Shown: one piece after another, positions 8,595-18,369 of the stretch
Layout of the letters: the number at the start of each line of letters is the position of its first letter
Numbering within the stretch: position 1 is the stretch's first letter
Assembly (NCBI GenBank): GCA_001579985.1
Contig: LRSR01005460.1
Location: forward strand, 1-28,132
DNA length: 28,132 nucleotides
From: Hypsibius dujardini
Lineage: Eukaryota > Tardigrada > Eutardigrada > Parachela > Hypsibiidae
Direction: 5' to 3'
Translations under genes and position numbers: made by a program
The notes under the pieces: generated by a model
What the model saw: only the letters and a program-made list of their open reading frames with translations
Database searches by the model: none
What the model was told of the DNA's origin: nothing

Positions 8595-10247
8595 TTTTGG
8601 TTGGTTGGTTTAATTGCTTAACGTCGCATTGCACCGGAAATAACTTTCCGCTCGAAGCAGCGACACTTTCTCAATAAGAAAATAACCCCACCAAAGAAGA
8701 CATTAGCAATCAGCAAAAAATAATAATAAGGGAAATAGGAAGGGCGAAAACGGGAAAATTAAACCGGTACTAGTACGCACTGTATATTTAGGCAAAAAAA
8801 GACAAATAGCGTTCAGGCAAGTACTCTTTCACGCAGGAAAGTTGGGTCCACTGTACTGACTCCAAGCTGTTCTCAAAGGAATCAACAGTTAAATAAGCTT
8901 CCGGTGGCAAAGGGAGATGATTCCATATTCGGTCAACAAGGTGGGCAAAAGATCGAGAAGAGGTCGAAATGGGCGTTCCGTTTCCGTCGAAGGTCTGGCA
9001 GTGCAGTTGAACTGCTCTCGGGTGGTCCATGATTTTCCCAATCTGTCGGGTATTACCCGAAACAGCAGAGACGGCAGTAACTGGAAAGACGTAGGGTTGA
9101 AAGAGCAACTCACCAAGTGGAATTTTGTTGAAGATGAGCTTATAGGCCAAAATCAGAGACTGCTTCAGCCTCCGCAGGAAAAGAGGTTGCCATCCAAGTT
9201 GCCTCAGCCGGTAACAGTACCGTTCGTCCGACGAAGCGTCCGGTATCCGGCCGAGATTTAGAGTCCGTAGAAAACGCTTGACACACCCTTCCAGGGAGTC
9301 AATCAGGAGCTTTTTGCGAGGATTTACAACAACCGCACAGTAATCTAGAAGAGGCAGTACGAGACTCCGGAAGAGAGTAATACGGGCACGTTGGCACGAG
9401 CGGGGAAATAAGGACTGTAGGTAGCGGATGCGTTGGTTTGCTTTAGCCACTACCAACCCCGTGTGGATCTTCCAGGAGAGGCTTTGGTTGATGTGGACAC
9501 CCAGGTATTTCGTTGACTCGGCTTGGGGAATATTCACTCCGTTGAGGTAGTACGTCGGGACGGTGGATCGGTTGGGTTTCCTAGACAGCCGGATATGCAC
9601 AGATTTTTCCGGATTGAAAGAGAGCTTCCTTTGTTGGGTCCAACGCCCGAGGGAGTCCAGGTCGTCCTGTAGGGCCAGGGTGTCGGAGGGAGAACGGATG
9701 ATACGGGACGGACAGGAATCATCGGCAAACAAAGCCAGCTTGGTTCCGGCAGAAAGAGAGCTCCTCATGGCGTTGACTAAACAGATGTATAAAAGCGGGC
9801 CAAGGACGGAACCTTGGGGAACTCCACTAGTGACATCAATGGAATCCGACTGCACTCCATCCACAACGGTGACCTGTGATCGCCTGCAGAGATAATTAGA
9901 AATCAGAGACACAAATTTTAAATTCACACCCAAATCACAGAGAGACTGCAAGAGAGTTTGGTGGTCAGCACGGTCGAATGCTTTTTGGCAGTCAAGAAAG
10001 ATGACGTCAACTTCAAACCCGGCATCGACGGCGTCCATCCACTCTTGGATGGTAGTCGTGAGGAGCAGTTCTGTTGAGCGTCTGGCGCGGAATCCGAATT
10101 GTTCATCCGTAATGAGGTGATTTTTCTCCAGATGTTCCCGGAGCAAACTAGAAAAAACAACTTCGGCACATTTAGATATCGGGGCCAAAAGAGCAATTGG
10201 TCTGAAATTGGCGCAGGTGGTGATGTCACCAGATCCTCTGGGAATAG
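8595..10247 (-). mobile_element. 5'-truncated non-LTR retrotransposon (LINE), CR1/L2/jockey-like
   Basis: The element holds most of the reverse transcriptase frame, a 3' untranslated region of about 190 bases and a short (AACC)n tail at its minus-strand 3' end (TTAAACCAACCAACCAAAAA). It is flanked by GAGAAGTAGGT (8584-8594) and GAGAAATAGGT (10248-10258), 10 of 11 positions alike, which I take as the target-site duplication. The 5' part, including the expected endonuclease domain, is missing, the usual result of incomplete target-primed reverse transcription. Confidence 0.85.
8788..10247 (-). CDS. reverse transcriptase domain of the truncated LINE
   Basis: Open for about 485 codons. Motifs in order: IPRGSGD and NFRPIALL, GFRARRST, FLDCQKAFDRADH (first catalytic Asp), SGVPQGSVLGPLL, LALFADDS (catalytic Asp pair in FADD, where YADD is commonest), LSFNPEKS, and KYLGVHINQSLSW. 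A C-terminal region follows that contains RFLRTLNLGRIPD and the Leu/Arg-rich region typical of the CR1/jockey branch. There is no start of its own because the 5' end is lost; GTG/TTG/ATG codons inside should not be taken as real starts. The frame is uninterrupted to its stop at 8788, so the insertion is not very old. It would need the lost endonuclease to move. Confidence 0.92.
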
Positions 10248-10258
10248 GAGAAATAGGT

Positions 10259-10945
10259 CAAACTAAACAAAATAATTTGAAGTGATTTTGAATTCGGCAC
10301 TTGGTTAATGAACCAATTACAGTACCGCACTGTCTCGATCATTTGATGCTGCGTTTTAGATCAACCGTGTATTATAACTGCAGTGGAACACAGTGTGTGC
10401 AGTCATAATGTACTGTTGGGTCTAAGAAGCAGCACCAAATGATTGAGAGAGTACACTATACTACCCCTTTTTTCTGACCTAAAGCAAAAGCGAGTAAAGG
10501 CTCCCGCATGATTGGAATTCACGTAGATAAATTTACATCGGAATGAACTTTTTTTGACGATGTTGCCATGTTTGCAATTAAATGACATCGGCAAAATATT
10601 TTTCGGGGACCAGGAAGAGGAGCTATGAGCCATTCTTTATAAACTACGCTCGAAATCCCAGTCTTTTTGGAGCAATGCATATAGCTCCGCCCTTTGATCT
10701 CTGAAAAATAATTCGTTGATGCTAATATTTTTTAAATTAAATTCTGAATGGCAAAGAAATTGAAGAAATTGTTTCGATATACATGCAGGCTGAATTCCAT
10801 CGTTTCCAACTTTCAAATTTCACCAAAAATAAATTCGTCTGTCGATGGCGGTGAGATAATTTTTTATATTCATCACTTAAATAGGTCTTCATAAAAAAAT
10901 ATGTCAGAGTGATTCTGAGTTCGAAACTTGAATAACTCCCCGAGT
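10259..10945. other. no gene recognised
   Basis: AT-rich sequence with a 76-codon minus-strand frame (10403-10633) without family resemblance. No kinase-homology or guanylate cyclase motifs are seen here, although this is where they would lie if gene A continued. Confidence 0.45.
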
Positions 10946-11060
10946 GAGAAGTGTAGCATCCAATGGGCTATAGCACCATGTATTTGCGGGCTTAAATCTT
11001 AATTTCTACTAGTACTATAACTTCCTAAACAATTTGCTTGAAAAGTCAGGTTAAAAACGA

Positions 11061-14000
11061 TTAGCGAGGACGATTATTCCGAATAGAAAGGTCTTGCGTC
11101 GCTAGTTTCCACCAGAGATCGTGGATGTGGCTGTGACGGTGCATGTGACTGAAACAAAACCGGAAAGATTACACCGATCATAATTACTTTCAGCCAACTA
11201 CAAAAATCGCATCAAATAATTATGACCAATAAGAGCGACTAACCAGAGCAAGATGAAGCCAAGAAGAACGGATGCAATGACAGCTGGTATGACGGTGCTG
11301 ATAACGATGATTGTAGCTGGTGCATCGGATAAAAAAATCATGAGTGAGGTTCTAGTGTGTTGACCGTAAGTGCGAGTAATTCGCTTCATACCTGGCTTCC
11401 TCTTTTCCAGGGCTATTCAATGCCAATCACTGCCCAATTCAACGAAAAATTACAAGTCGTTTTTCTTAACTCTCTGATAAGCGGGTGTTTTGGGTACGCG
11501 GGTAGTACCGGCTCTAGCAAAACATTGCTAGATTAGAGAAGCTGCCGAATGAATCGGCAGGCAACGAATAGAAAAAATTGGGCAGTTCTCCTGTTAAGCA
11601 TCATTTCCCGATTTTCCAGACACATTCTAAAGAGATTCGGTTGACGCTATTTATTCCTTCATTAATGCACGTTTGAATCGATTCTCCTTAGAGTATTTTG
11701 AAAACTGATTACATTCCGGGCGATTGTGCATTTTGAATTATGCATCACGTTGGTTATTTGCTCTATCCCGGGCAGCTTCTTATTTGACAAACTTTAAAAA
11801 GATCATTTGTTTTTTTTGTAATTTCATCGGGAAGAAACCATTTCATGCAGATATTAACGGACACGCGGGATTCACTGATGCGATTGATTTTGTTTCAAGT
11901 GCAATGGTTGATTGCTAGATTCACTTGTAGCATATTACCGTTACCAAGTAACAACTTGCGGGATTATTGAGCAGCATTATAATCGGTTCCTAATGATTCC
12001 AAAATGTTCATGCCGCTCTTGCAGATCCGAATTCCGAAATTTCAGTTGTATGTAACTTATCATTGAACAGTCTAGAGCTCTACTTTTTTGTGAAACAAAA
12101 TATTTTTTGAACACTGCGACTGCTAACGCACAGGCCTTTCAATTGTTAGCAAGGTGGTGCTAAGTGGATTTCTTCCATTTTGAAATGGTTTTCACACAAA
12201 ATGTGTTTTAAACACGAATCTAGATAATACGAAAATGACTTGTGAACATCTTTTTCTGCTCTCGCCATTTGGTGGCAAATCAAAATGTGGTCGGATAGTG
12301 TAACGAAAACGTAGAACGATTTTTCGGTGCATTTTCGCAGTAATTGGCATTGCTTGCAGAAGCCCGAAAAATGCCAGGAAAAAGGGTAAACTGAGAAAAT
12401 TATTCTTACTTGAATGTTCCCTGCAGCGCTCTCCCAGAAATCCGCAGAACGGGGTAGCTGGTGGAGCCATGTTATCCGAGGTAGCCCATAGTTGAGCAGC
12501 GGCCTTGGGCACCACTTGAAGACCATTCTGCGTATGATCATGAAATAGTACTCTCTGCAATAACCGGGGTGTCAAGTGTAAAAGATGGAGCTAAATTTCA
12601 TTCGTTATTCTTGAGATAATATTAATTAAAATAAAATTTGCAACAATAAAATGAATATTACATAATTTATAAAACATAATATTTAATACATTTGTACTTA
12701 ATTTAATAATTTAACAACAATGTGTAGACGCACCGTGAATTTTCGTATGGACCGGTCAAAGCTCGACAGACAAATCTTATTTTGCCGTTTTCCAGCAGCA
12801 TCAATAAAAAGTCCGCCGATTGCTCCGGAAGTAAACGTTTGATTACGAAACTGTTGAGCGAGCACCTGCCCGTTCTTGATGTCGAGGTGTTGATGCACTG
12901 AATCGTTAATGACCTGAAATACCTCTGAATGGTAATTAGCGGATCCTGCGATTTCGCGGCGGATTAAGCTGTAAGCGTACCTTTGCTATCGTCTTTGCCA
13001 CCAGATAGCCGGTCGTAGCAAATTCGCTGGGCTAATTAAAAAAGATATGTTTTCATTTAAAAGCATAACACATACACAGGATAAAATAGTTGCGAATAAA
13101 TTGTGTTACGTACCGCTCGACCTGGAGGGTAGCTATACCCATACGATTCCTCGGTAGCACGAATAATCTTTTGTTTGAGTAAACGATCCGCTTCAGAGTC
13201 GCGATCGAAGCAAAGTATCATCTGTTTCACGGATCCGAAGGCTTCAAGAGCCACCTAGAATAAAATAAACTGAGTTGTCTCTTCGGGATTTTGGTTCAAC
13301 AGTCTCGTCACACGTACGTCATCGTATGTGTCGTTCCGCTGCCAAGTTACAGGTCCCAGGGCTTGATCGGGCAATTCCAAAGCAATCCAAGCCTTTTTGG
13401 TATACCAGAATTCGTTTAATATAAGCATGTAGCGATAATTAATTAATCTAACTGGTACTCAAAGAACAACTTACATAATCAGTGAATGTTTTGTTTTGCT
13501 TCAGAGCTTCAATCTGTAGGATCGGATAATATTGTGTTTTACAAAACATAACGCTCTTAGGTAAAATACCGTTGAACATGCATTGTACAGGAACATTAAC
13601 AGTACTGTACTGCCGCGTCAGCTTCGTGCACTGCAAGAGCATTACTTCGTTATCCTAGCCCGTAGTGTACGTAAGCTCATGCGCGGATCCATAGGTCTAA
13701 GTTTACGGTGGGTCTACTTCTACTGCACGAAGCTAACGCGGCAGTACAGTATACGAAAGACTTCTGTAATTGGCCATTCTTACCATAATTTTGCGCAGTA
13801 AAAGAGGAGCTCCAACCAGAAAAGTAACTAGAAAAGCAAAAATACAATTTAGTAAGGAAAACATGTGAAATCGTACTTTCCGGAAAGCTTTTTACGATGG
13901 ACTCAAATAAAATAAAAACTATTGGAAAAACGAGGTGATTCATTGAAACTATTTAATTTCAATCCTACATGTTGTTTTATTCGATTTACTTGTAGTTAAT

Positions 14001-15425
14001 TTAAAAGTTCAACAGAGGCTATTTACATATTTTGGCCTTGTTTGCCTTCAAAATTTAGGCAGGTGTGTTCATGCTCTAGTTATTAGATCATCATTACACT
14101 TTTGCATTATTGCTGACAAACCTCGCGATACTTGTGACACTTTTTGTAGAAGATCGCTCAGGTTCGCATTGGCCTGAATCGGGAACTGTTGCAGTTGAAG
14201 CCTTCCAGATAGAACGATTTCTTTTGAAGCGAACATTTGGTAGATTTGTAAGGGAAACGGAACAGGACTCGAAGTGTCGAAGATTAATCCTATTGTATCC
14301 CAGTTGGATGCCTCACAGAGTTCTCGCATCATCACGGAATATAACCCGACATCTAAAGGTCCCGTTACCAAGGTGGTAGGATAGAGCACCCGATTTAATT
14401 GGTCGGAAAATGTTGCTCCCCTGTAAATTGTTTTTCCTTTATCATTACATCAGAACTAAACGATGGGTTAAATTGAGGGTTAAAGCAGATAATTTAAATT
14501 TAAACTGGATCTTACCCGGAAAATGCCAAAATGTTCCATTCTGAAAATTTCACCATGAAATCTGACATAAAACTTGCACGGACCGGGACGTAAACATAGA
14601 CGCAAACATGCATGCAATTGGTCCAGATACATGCAGACACAGGCAGACACAGACACTAAGAAGTCACAGACACAGACAGACACAGACACAGATACAAACA
14701 CAGACACAGACACAGACATAGGCACAGGTACAGGCACAGGCACAGGCACAGACACAAACACAGACACAGACACAGACACAGACATAGACACAGACACAGA
14801 CACAGACACAGCACAGCACAGACACAGACACAGACACAGACACAGACACAGACACAAACACAGACACAGACACAGACACAACGGTTTTTTCGGCTTAAAA
14901 TTTCATTTACAACTTTTACCTCTGGTTAGCTGTCCAAAAATTGTCGAGTCATCACACCCTGAAACCAGTCAAATGCAACAAACAAACAAAATTATCGGTA
15001 AAAATTGCAATCGATAGTTTTTTGTACCTTTTACCTAGGTATATCAAAATAAAGAGACGGTCGCTGCCGTTTTGTCTGTAATTATGATAGTGCTGAGATA
15101 TCTGGTCAACGTTAGCCGATGTATCCCCGCAACCGAGGAGCTCTTTCCCAGAAACAAAGCTCCGCTTCATCACCAGAGCATCCGCAAACTCTCTGTTGAC
15201 CTCTGTAATGCCGACGTCGAAGCCCGGACTGGCTAACGGAATCGACTGCAGCAACATCGGCGGCCACATTCCGTAAATGAGCAGCTCCACCTCCAGGCAA
15301 GAACAATCCGCCGATCCGAAAACCAGCGAGCTAATAATGCAACTCATCGCCAGCGGTATAGCACTACTAAAATGGCATAACTTCGAACCTTTTTGCGACG
15401 AGAAAATAAGCAGAAGACTTTGCAT
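11061..15425 (-). CDS. ANF-receptor-domain membrane receptor without cyclase (gene A)
   Basis: A cell-surface receptor of the natriuretic-peptide/receptor guanylate cyclase family. My splice model has exons 15425-15028, 14572-14516, 14420-14122, 13827-13784, 13513-13475, 13392-13318, 13254-13114, 13031-12981, 12913-12734, 12554-12410, 11316-11244 and 11148-11061. All junctions are GT-AG and the sum is 1590 bases (529 residues). The start MQSLLL follows a possible 5' UTR acceptor (CACACAG). A signal peptide runs to about residue 42. Ligand-domain landmarks: SPGFDVGITEVNREFA, FSEWNILAFSGGATF, LYPTT, NWDTIGLIFD, VTFLVGAPLLLRKIM, AWIALELP, GGLFIDAAGKR and PFCGFLGERC. The membrane helix is TIIVISTVIPAVIASVLLGF. 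The tail reads DLWWKLATQDLS, then stops. N-glycosylation sites: NGS, NKT, NDT, NQT. Uncertain points: the exon 1/2 junction (a second donor, GTAAAA at 15034, is possible) and exon 11, which could begin at 11391 and add 25 residues. The usual GPxC motif of the family is not seen at the exon 1/2 junction. Confidence 0.8.
13605..13749. mobile_element. 145-bp Tc1/mariner-type MITE in intron 4 of gene A
   Basis: The ends are inverted copies: CTGTACTGCCGCGTCAGCTT at the left, and its inverse with one mismatch at the right, similar for about 26 bp. TA flanks both sides (13603-13604, 13750-13751). Gene B has a clean empty site with a single TA at 23019-23020 (AACAGTATACGAAA), so both boundaries are fixed to the base. 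Non-coding. Confidence 0.93.
14632..14882. repeat. (CACAGA)n microsatellite in intron 1 of gene A
   Basis: About 250 bases of CACAGA repeats with interruptions (GGCACA, ACATAG). Gene B has the same tract at 24424-24535 but less than half as long. Long Cys/Val/Leu or Asp/Thr frames through it are artefacts. Confidence 0.95.
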
Positions 15426-15805
15426 AGTGTTCAGCGTAAAAGTTTGCGCCTGTGTGCGAGTAAGAAAAATGGTTTGTGCATAATAACACTGAAAACCTGA
15501 CAAAACCGGACAGACAGGAGTTCCCCTTGGGCCACCTGTAATTATAATGCTAAAAATTCGATATTATTCTTTTCCCGGCACATGGACAAATAGTATTTCC
15601 GAGTAGGTCTCTCCAGTCCAGGAAACCGGAATCACTTTATTAAAGATTAATTTTTGGTAAACGCCATTACGCTTCGCGTGCCGTCACCACCACCACCAGA
15701 GGCTCGTTTAGGGTCCTAATAAGTCGGAACCAGCAACCCTCATGGAAGGGCCAGGGATGGGCAAACCCTCCCAAAAAACATTATCCGAAATATGGTTACA
15801 ATCGA

Positions 15806-16057
15806 TAGGGATGGCATCAAATGTCAAATGTCAAATTTCAAATTCAATTCAAATCAAATCAAATCAAATCAAATCAAATCAAATCAAATCAAATCAAATC
15901 AAATCAAATCAAATCAAATCAAATCAAATCAAATCATATTTTCATGGATAAAGGAGTAATGAGAAATCAAATGATCAAATGATCAAATGACTTTCAAAAT
16001 CAAATCAAATCAAATCAAATCAAACTGTTAGCTTTTCGTCATTTGATGCCATCCCTA
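15806..16057. mobile_element. hAT-like MITE carrying an (AAATC)n microsatellite
   Basis: The ends are perfect inverted copies: TAGGGATGGCATCAAATG at the left and CATTTGATGCCATCCCTA at the right. The interior is largely AAATC repeats (about 18 in a row near 15851-15935, more near 16000-16022). Flanking octamers ACAATCGA (15798-15805) and AAAATCGA (16058-16065) agree at 7 of 8, as a hAT-type duplication would. Unit B has the same surroundings without the element (near 25410-25425 or 25450-25460). It lies about 380 bp upstream of the start of gene A. Confidence 0.8.
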
Positions 16058-16418
16058 AAAATCGATGACGGTTACATTTACCATCTTAAATACCGTTCCA
16101 TATTGCGTAACAAAGTAGCTTGAAACCCTTTTTAGTCTCTGAATTAAAAAGGTGACTATAAACGGGACATCATTTATGACACCAATTATATTGGGACTTA
16201 TATTGAGTAAGTTTGAAAAGTCTGGACAAGGTAAACATCTTGTTAAGCACAGAGTTTAAAAATACGCACCGTGTTAGTGAAGGGTAATTACAGTGTCAAT
16301 TCACCAATAGTCAGGCCTTTTTGTAGTCAAAGTATTTTTCTCATTGTGAATCTATTGCTCAAAGTCCCGCTCGAAAATGTTGAAAAAGCATTAAAAAAAA
16401 ACATTAGAAAGCACTGTT

Positions 16419-16815
16419 CGAGGTAAAACTTTTAATTCGGCTAACGGGCAAAATCGCTTTTAATTCGGCTAGGGGGCGCAAGTGTCGCACTTCTCACTAC
16501 AAGAATGAACGCACCTGCTGTCAACTGCAAAATGTGCCTGTGTGTGTGTCTGACAAGAGTGTGTAGACTGTAAGGTGTGCTAGTATGCCTGAGCTGAACC
16601 TGCGAGTGGCGCCTCTACAGCCTCAATTCCGTCTCTTTTACAGCAAAACTTTTTCTTACTTTTTCAAAGCAATCGTCTAATTTCTACAAAGGTATTCCTG
16701 CCCCTCTCTCAATTTCCTCTTTTTGGCAAAATTTTGTTTGACTTTATCAAAGTTTCTTAAGTTTATCAAAGTAAAAGCGATTTTGCCCGTTAGCCGAATT
16801 AAAAGTTTTACCTCG
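16419..16815. mobile_element. foldback element with 44-bp perfect inverted repeats
   Basis: Arms 16419-16462 and 16772-16815 are perfect inverted copies beginning CGAGGTAAAACTTTTAATTC and containing GGCTAACGGGCAAAATCGC. The word TTTTAATTCGGCTA is repeated directly at the left end. Interior of about 310 bases without coding frames; it contains TGTGTGTGTC-type repeats. It lies in unit A, upstream of gene A, and has no counterpart in unit B. No target-site duplication found, so the true ends may differ slightly. Confidence 0.75.
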
Positions 16816-17075
16816 TGCTGCTACGATCATAACAGTCGGTTGTTACACCTGGGCAGCGCACTCGGCCTGTGTGTGTTGACTGAGTGCCAACTCATTACAG
16901 AGGCGCGTGTGACGGAGGCGAGGATTAACTGACCGTATTAATCGTGGCAGTACAGTAATTAAAATTATTTCTTGGGCAAATAAATAGTAATATATTTTAA
17001 TTGACTGGAAAAATGAGGTATTAAAAAAACACTTTTCAGTCGATAATTGTAGCTATTTTTAAATCCAATTTTCGA

Positions 17076-17335
17076 ATGCAGTTATGGATTCATTTTGGTA
17101 TGGACAAAAAGAAAATGCACTATGCACTTGAGAATGGCGATACACAGTGTACAAGTATAGTGTACAGAGTAAACTGTCTGCATCCGCATATATCGATCAG
17201 TTGGCTTTATTTGTCCGCAGGACAATGCACCAAGGCTCGACGAGAGGCTGTATATAATTCCCTAATTCCTCTATTCCCAAATTAATAAATAGGCTGCATT
17301 AGGATATTTCCCTTCACAGGCACATGGACAAACAC
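17076..17335. repeat. upstream edge of duplication unit A
   Basis: Matches 25925-26175 closely, with shared words such as TGCATCCGCATATATCGATC and CGACGAGAGGC. No gene seen; short frames are not conserved between the copies. Confidence 0.7.
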
Positions 17336-17518
17336 GCGGGTGCTTATATATTTGTCTGCAATTTTGTACCAGCGCTGTCGTATCGGTTGCATCGCGGGGG
17401 AGGGAGATTTTTTTGCATTGGCTGTTGCCCTTCGCGTTTAAATTGGAAATGTCCTTCGCTCCGTGGGGGGGGGGGTTGTAGGCCTTTTGATGTCAAGGCT
17501 TTCCCCTCCCCTGGCTGG

Positions 17519-18286
17519 ACTCACAAGGGAACGGAACGGTAGGTGACGCGCATATCTGTTTGAAATTTTTTTTTCAAATAGTGGACTAAATTAATAGATT
17601 TTAACAAATATTCCATTAGCAACGAGCTCTGATTTGAGCGGGAGAAAATTCGAAATTTCCCCGATGGCTCCGCGGGTTTCCATTCAATTCAACCGTTGAT
17701 TGTTTGATTAAGGCTCTAGCAAAACGCAATTCAGTTTTTTTACCACTCTAACCCACAAAAAACGTCGTTTTTCGAAAACGTTTGATTCTAAGATTTTTGA
17801 CACTCTTCCACTCCGAATTCGATTTGGAATCGATTGATATTAGCAGAGTCTTTTTTAGATGCCAGAGGGCGGAGTTGTAGGCTAGTTTCAATCTAGGCTT
17901 TCGAGCGACGTTGCAGAAATGACCCACAGTTCCGCCCCCTGTCATACAAAAAAGATTCTGCTAATGTCAATCGATTCCAAATCGAATTTGAAGTGGAAGA
18001 GGGTTAAAACTTTCAGAATAAACGTTTTCAAAAAACGACGTTTTGTGTCGGTTTAGAGTGGTAAACAAATAAAATTGAGTTTTGCTACAGCCTTAATCAA
18101 ACAATCAACGGTTGAATTGAATGGGAAACCTACGGAGCCATCGGGGAACTTTCGAATTTTTTCCCGCTCAAAACAACTCGTTTGCCGATGAAATGTTTTG
18201 CTAAAATCTATTAATTTAATGCACTATTTCAAAAACAAAATTTAGACAGATCGGCCTGTCACCTATCTTTCCGTTCCCTTGTGAGT
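17519..18286. mobile_element. 768-bp foldback element with arms of about 338 bp
   Basis: Left arm 17519-17856 and right arm about 17948-18286 are inverted copies with scattered mismatches. Ends read ACTCACAAGGGAACGGAA inward on both sides. The spacer of about 90 bases is GC-richer. No coding frame. It sits exactly at the boundary between the two duplicated units, and its right end touches the start of unit B homology. No target-site duplication was identified. Confidence 0.85.
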
Positions 18287-18369
18287 AGTCTAGCATCTAA
18301 TGAGCTATAGCACCATGTATTTGTGAATTTAAACCTTAATTTCTATATTACTATAACTTTCCTAAAAAA

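Larger units (their letters stand above)
10950..17335. repeat. tandem duplication unit A
   Basis: Homologous, in the same orientation, to 18290-26175. The match starts near GTAGCATCCAATGGGCTATA, covers all twelve exons and most introns of the receptor gene, and continues upstream of it through the AACGGTTACATTTAC repeat and the GACAATGCACCAAGG-type segment near 17220. Most length differences between units come from inserted foldback elements. Confidence 0.9.

Noticed and set aside
9563-9895. Plus-strand frames inside the retrotransposon
   Set aside because: Shadows of the reverse transcriptase frame on the minus strand.
11724-11918. Plus-strand frame GKKPFHADINGHAGF, also present in gene B intron 10
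   Set aside because: The frame is kept because the DNA is nearly identical; upstream parts of the frame diverge and there is no start or splice support. Recorded as a conserved block instead.
13677-13943. 88-codon minus-strand frame with apparent hydrophobic segments
   Set aside because: It reads through intron and the MITE in a frame different from the real exon 4, which is 13827-13784.
14480-15017. Long frames rich in Val/Ser/Cys or Asp/Thr
   Set aside because: Translation of the CACAGA microsatellite in intron 1; only the last part (14572-14516) is exon, and in a different frame from the long one.
17748-17945. Minus-strand 65-codon frame between the receptor genes, checked as a missing kinase-domain exon of gene B
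   Set aside because: It lies inside the foldback element and shows no kinase or cyclase motif.
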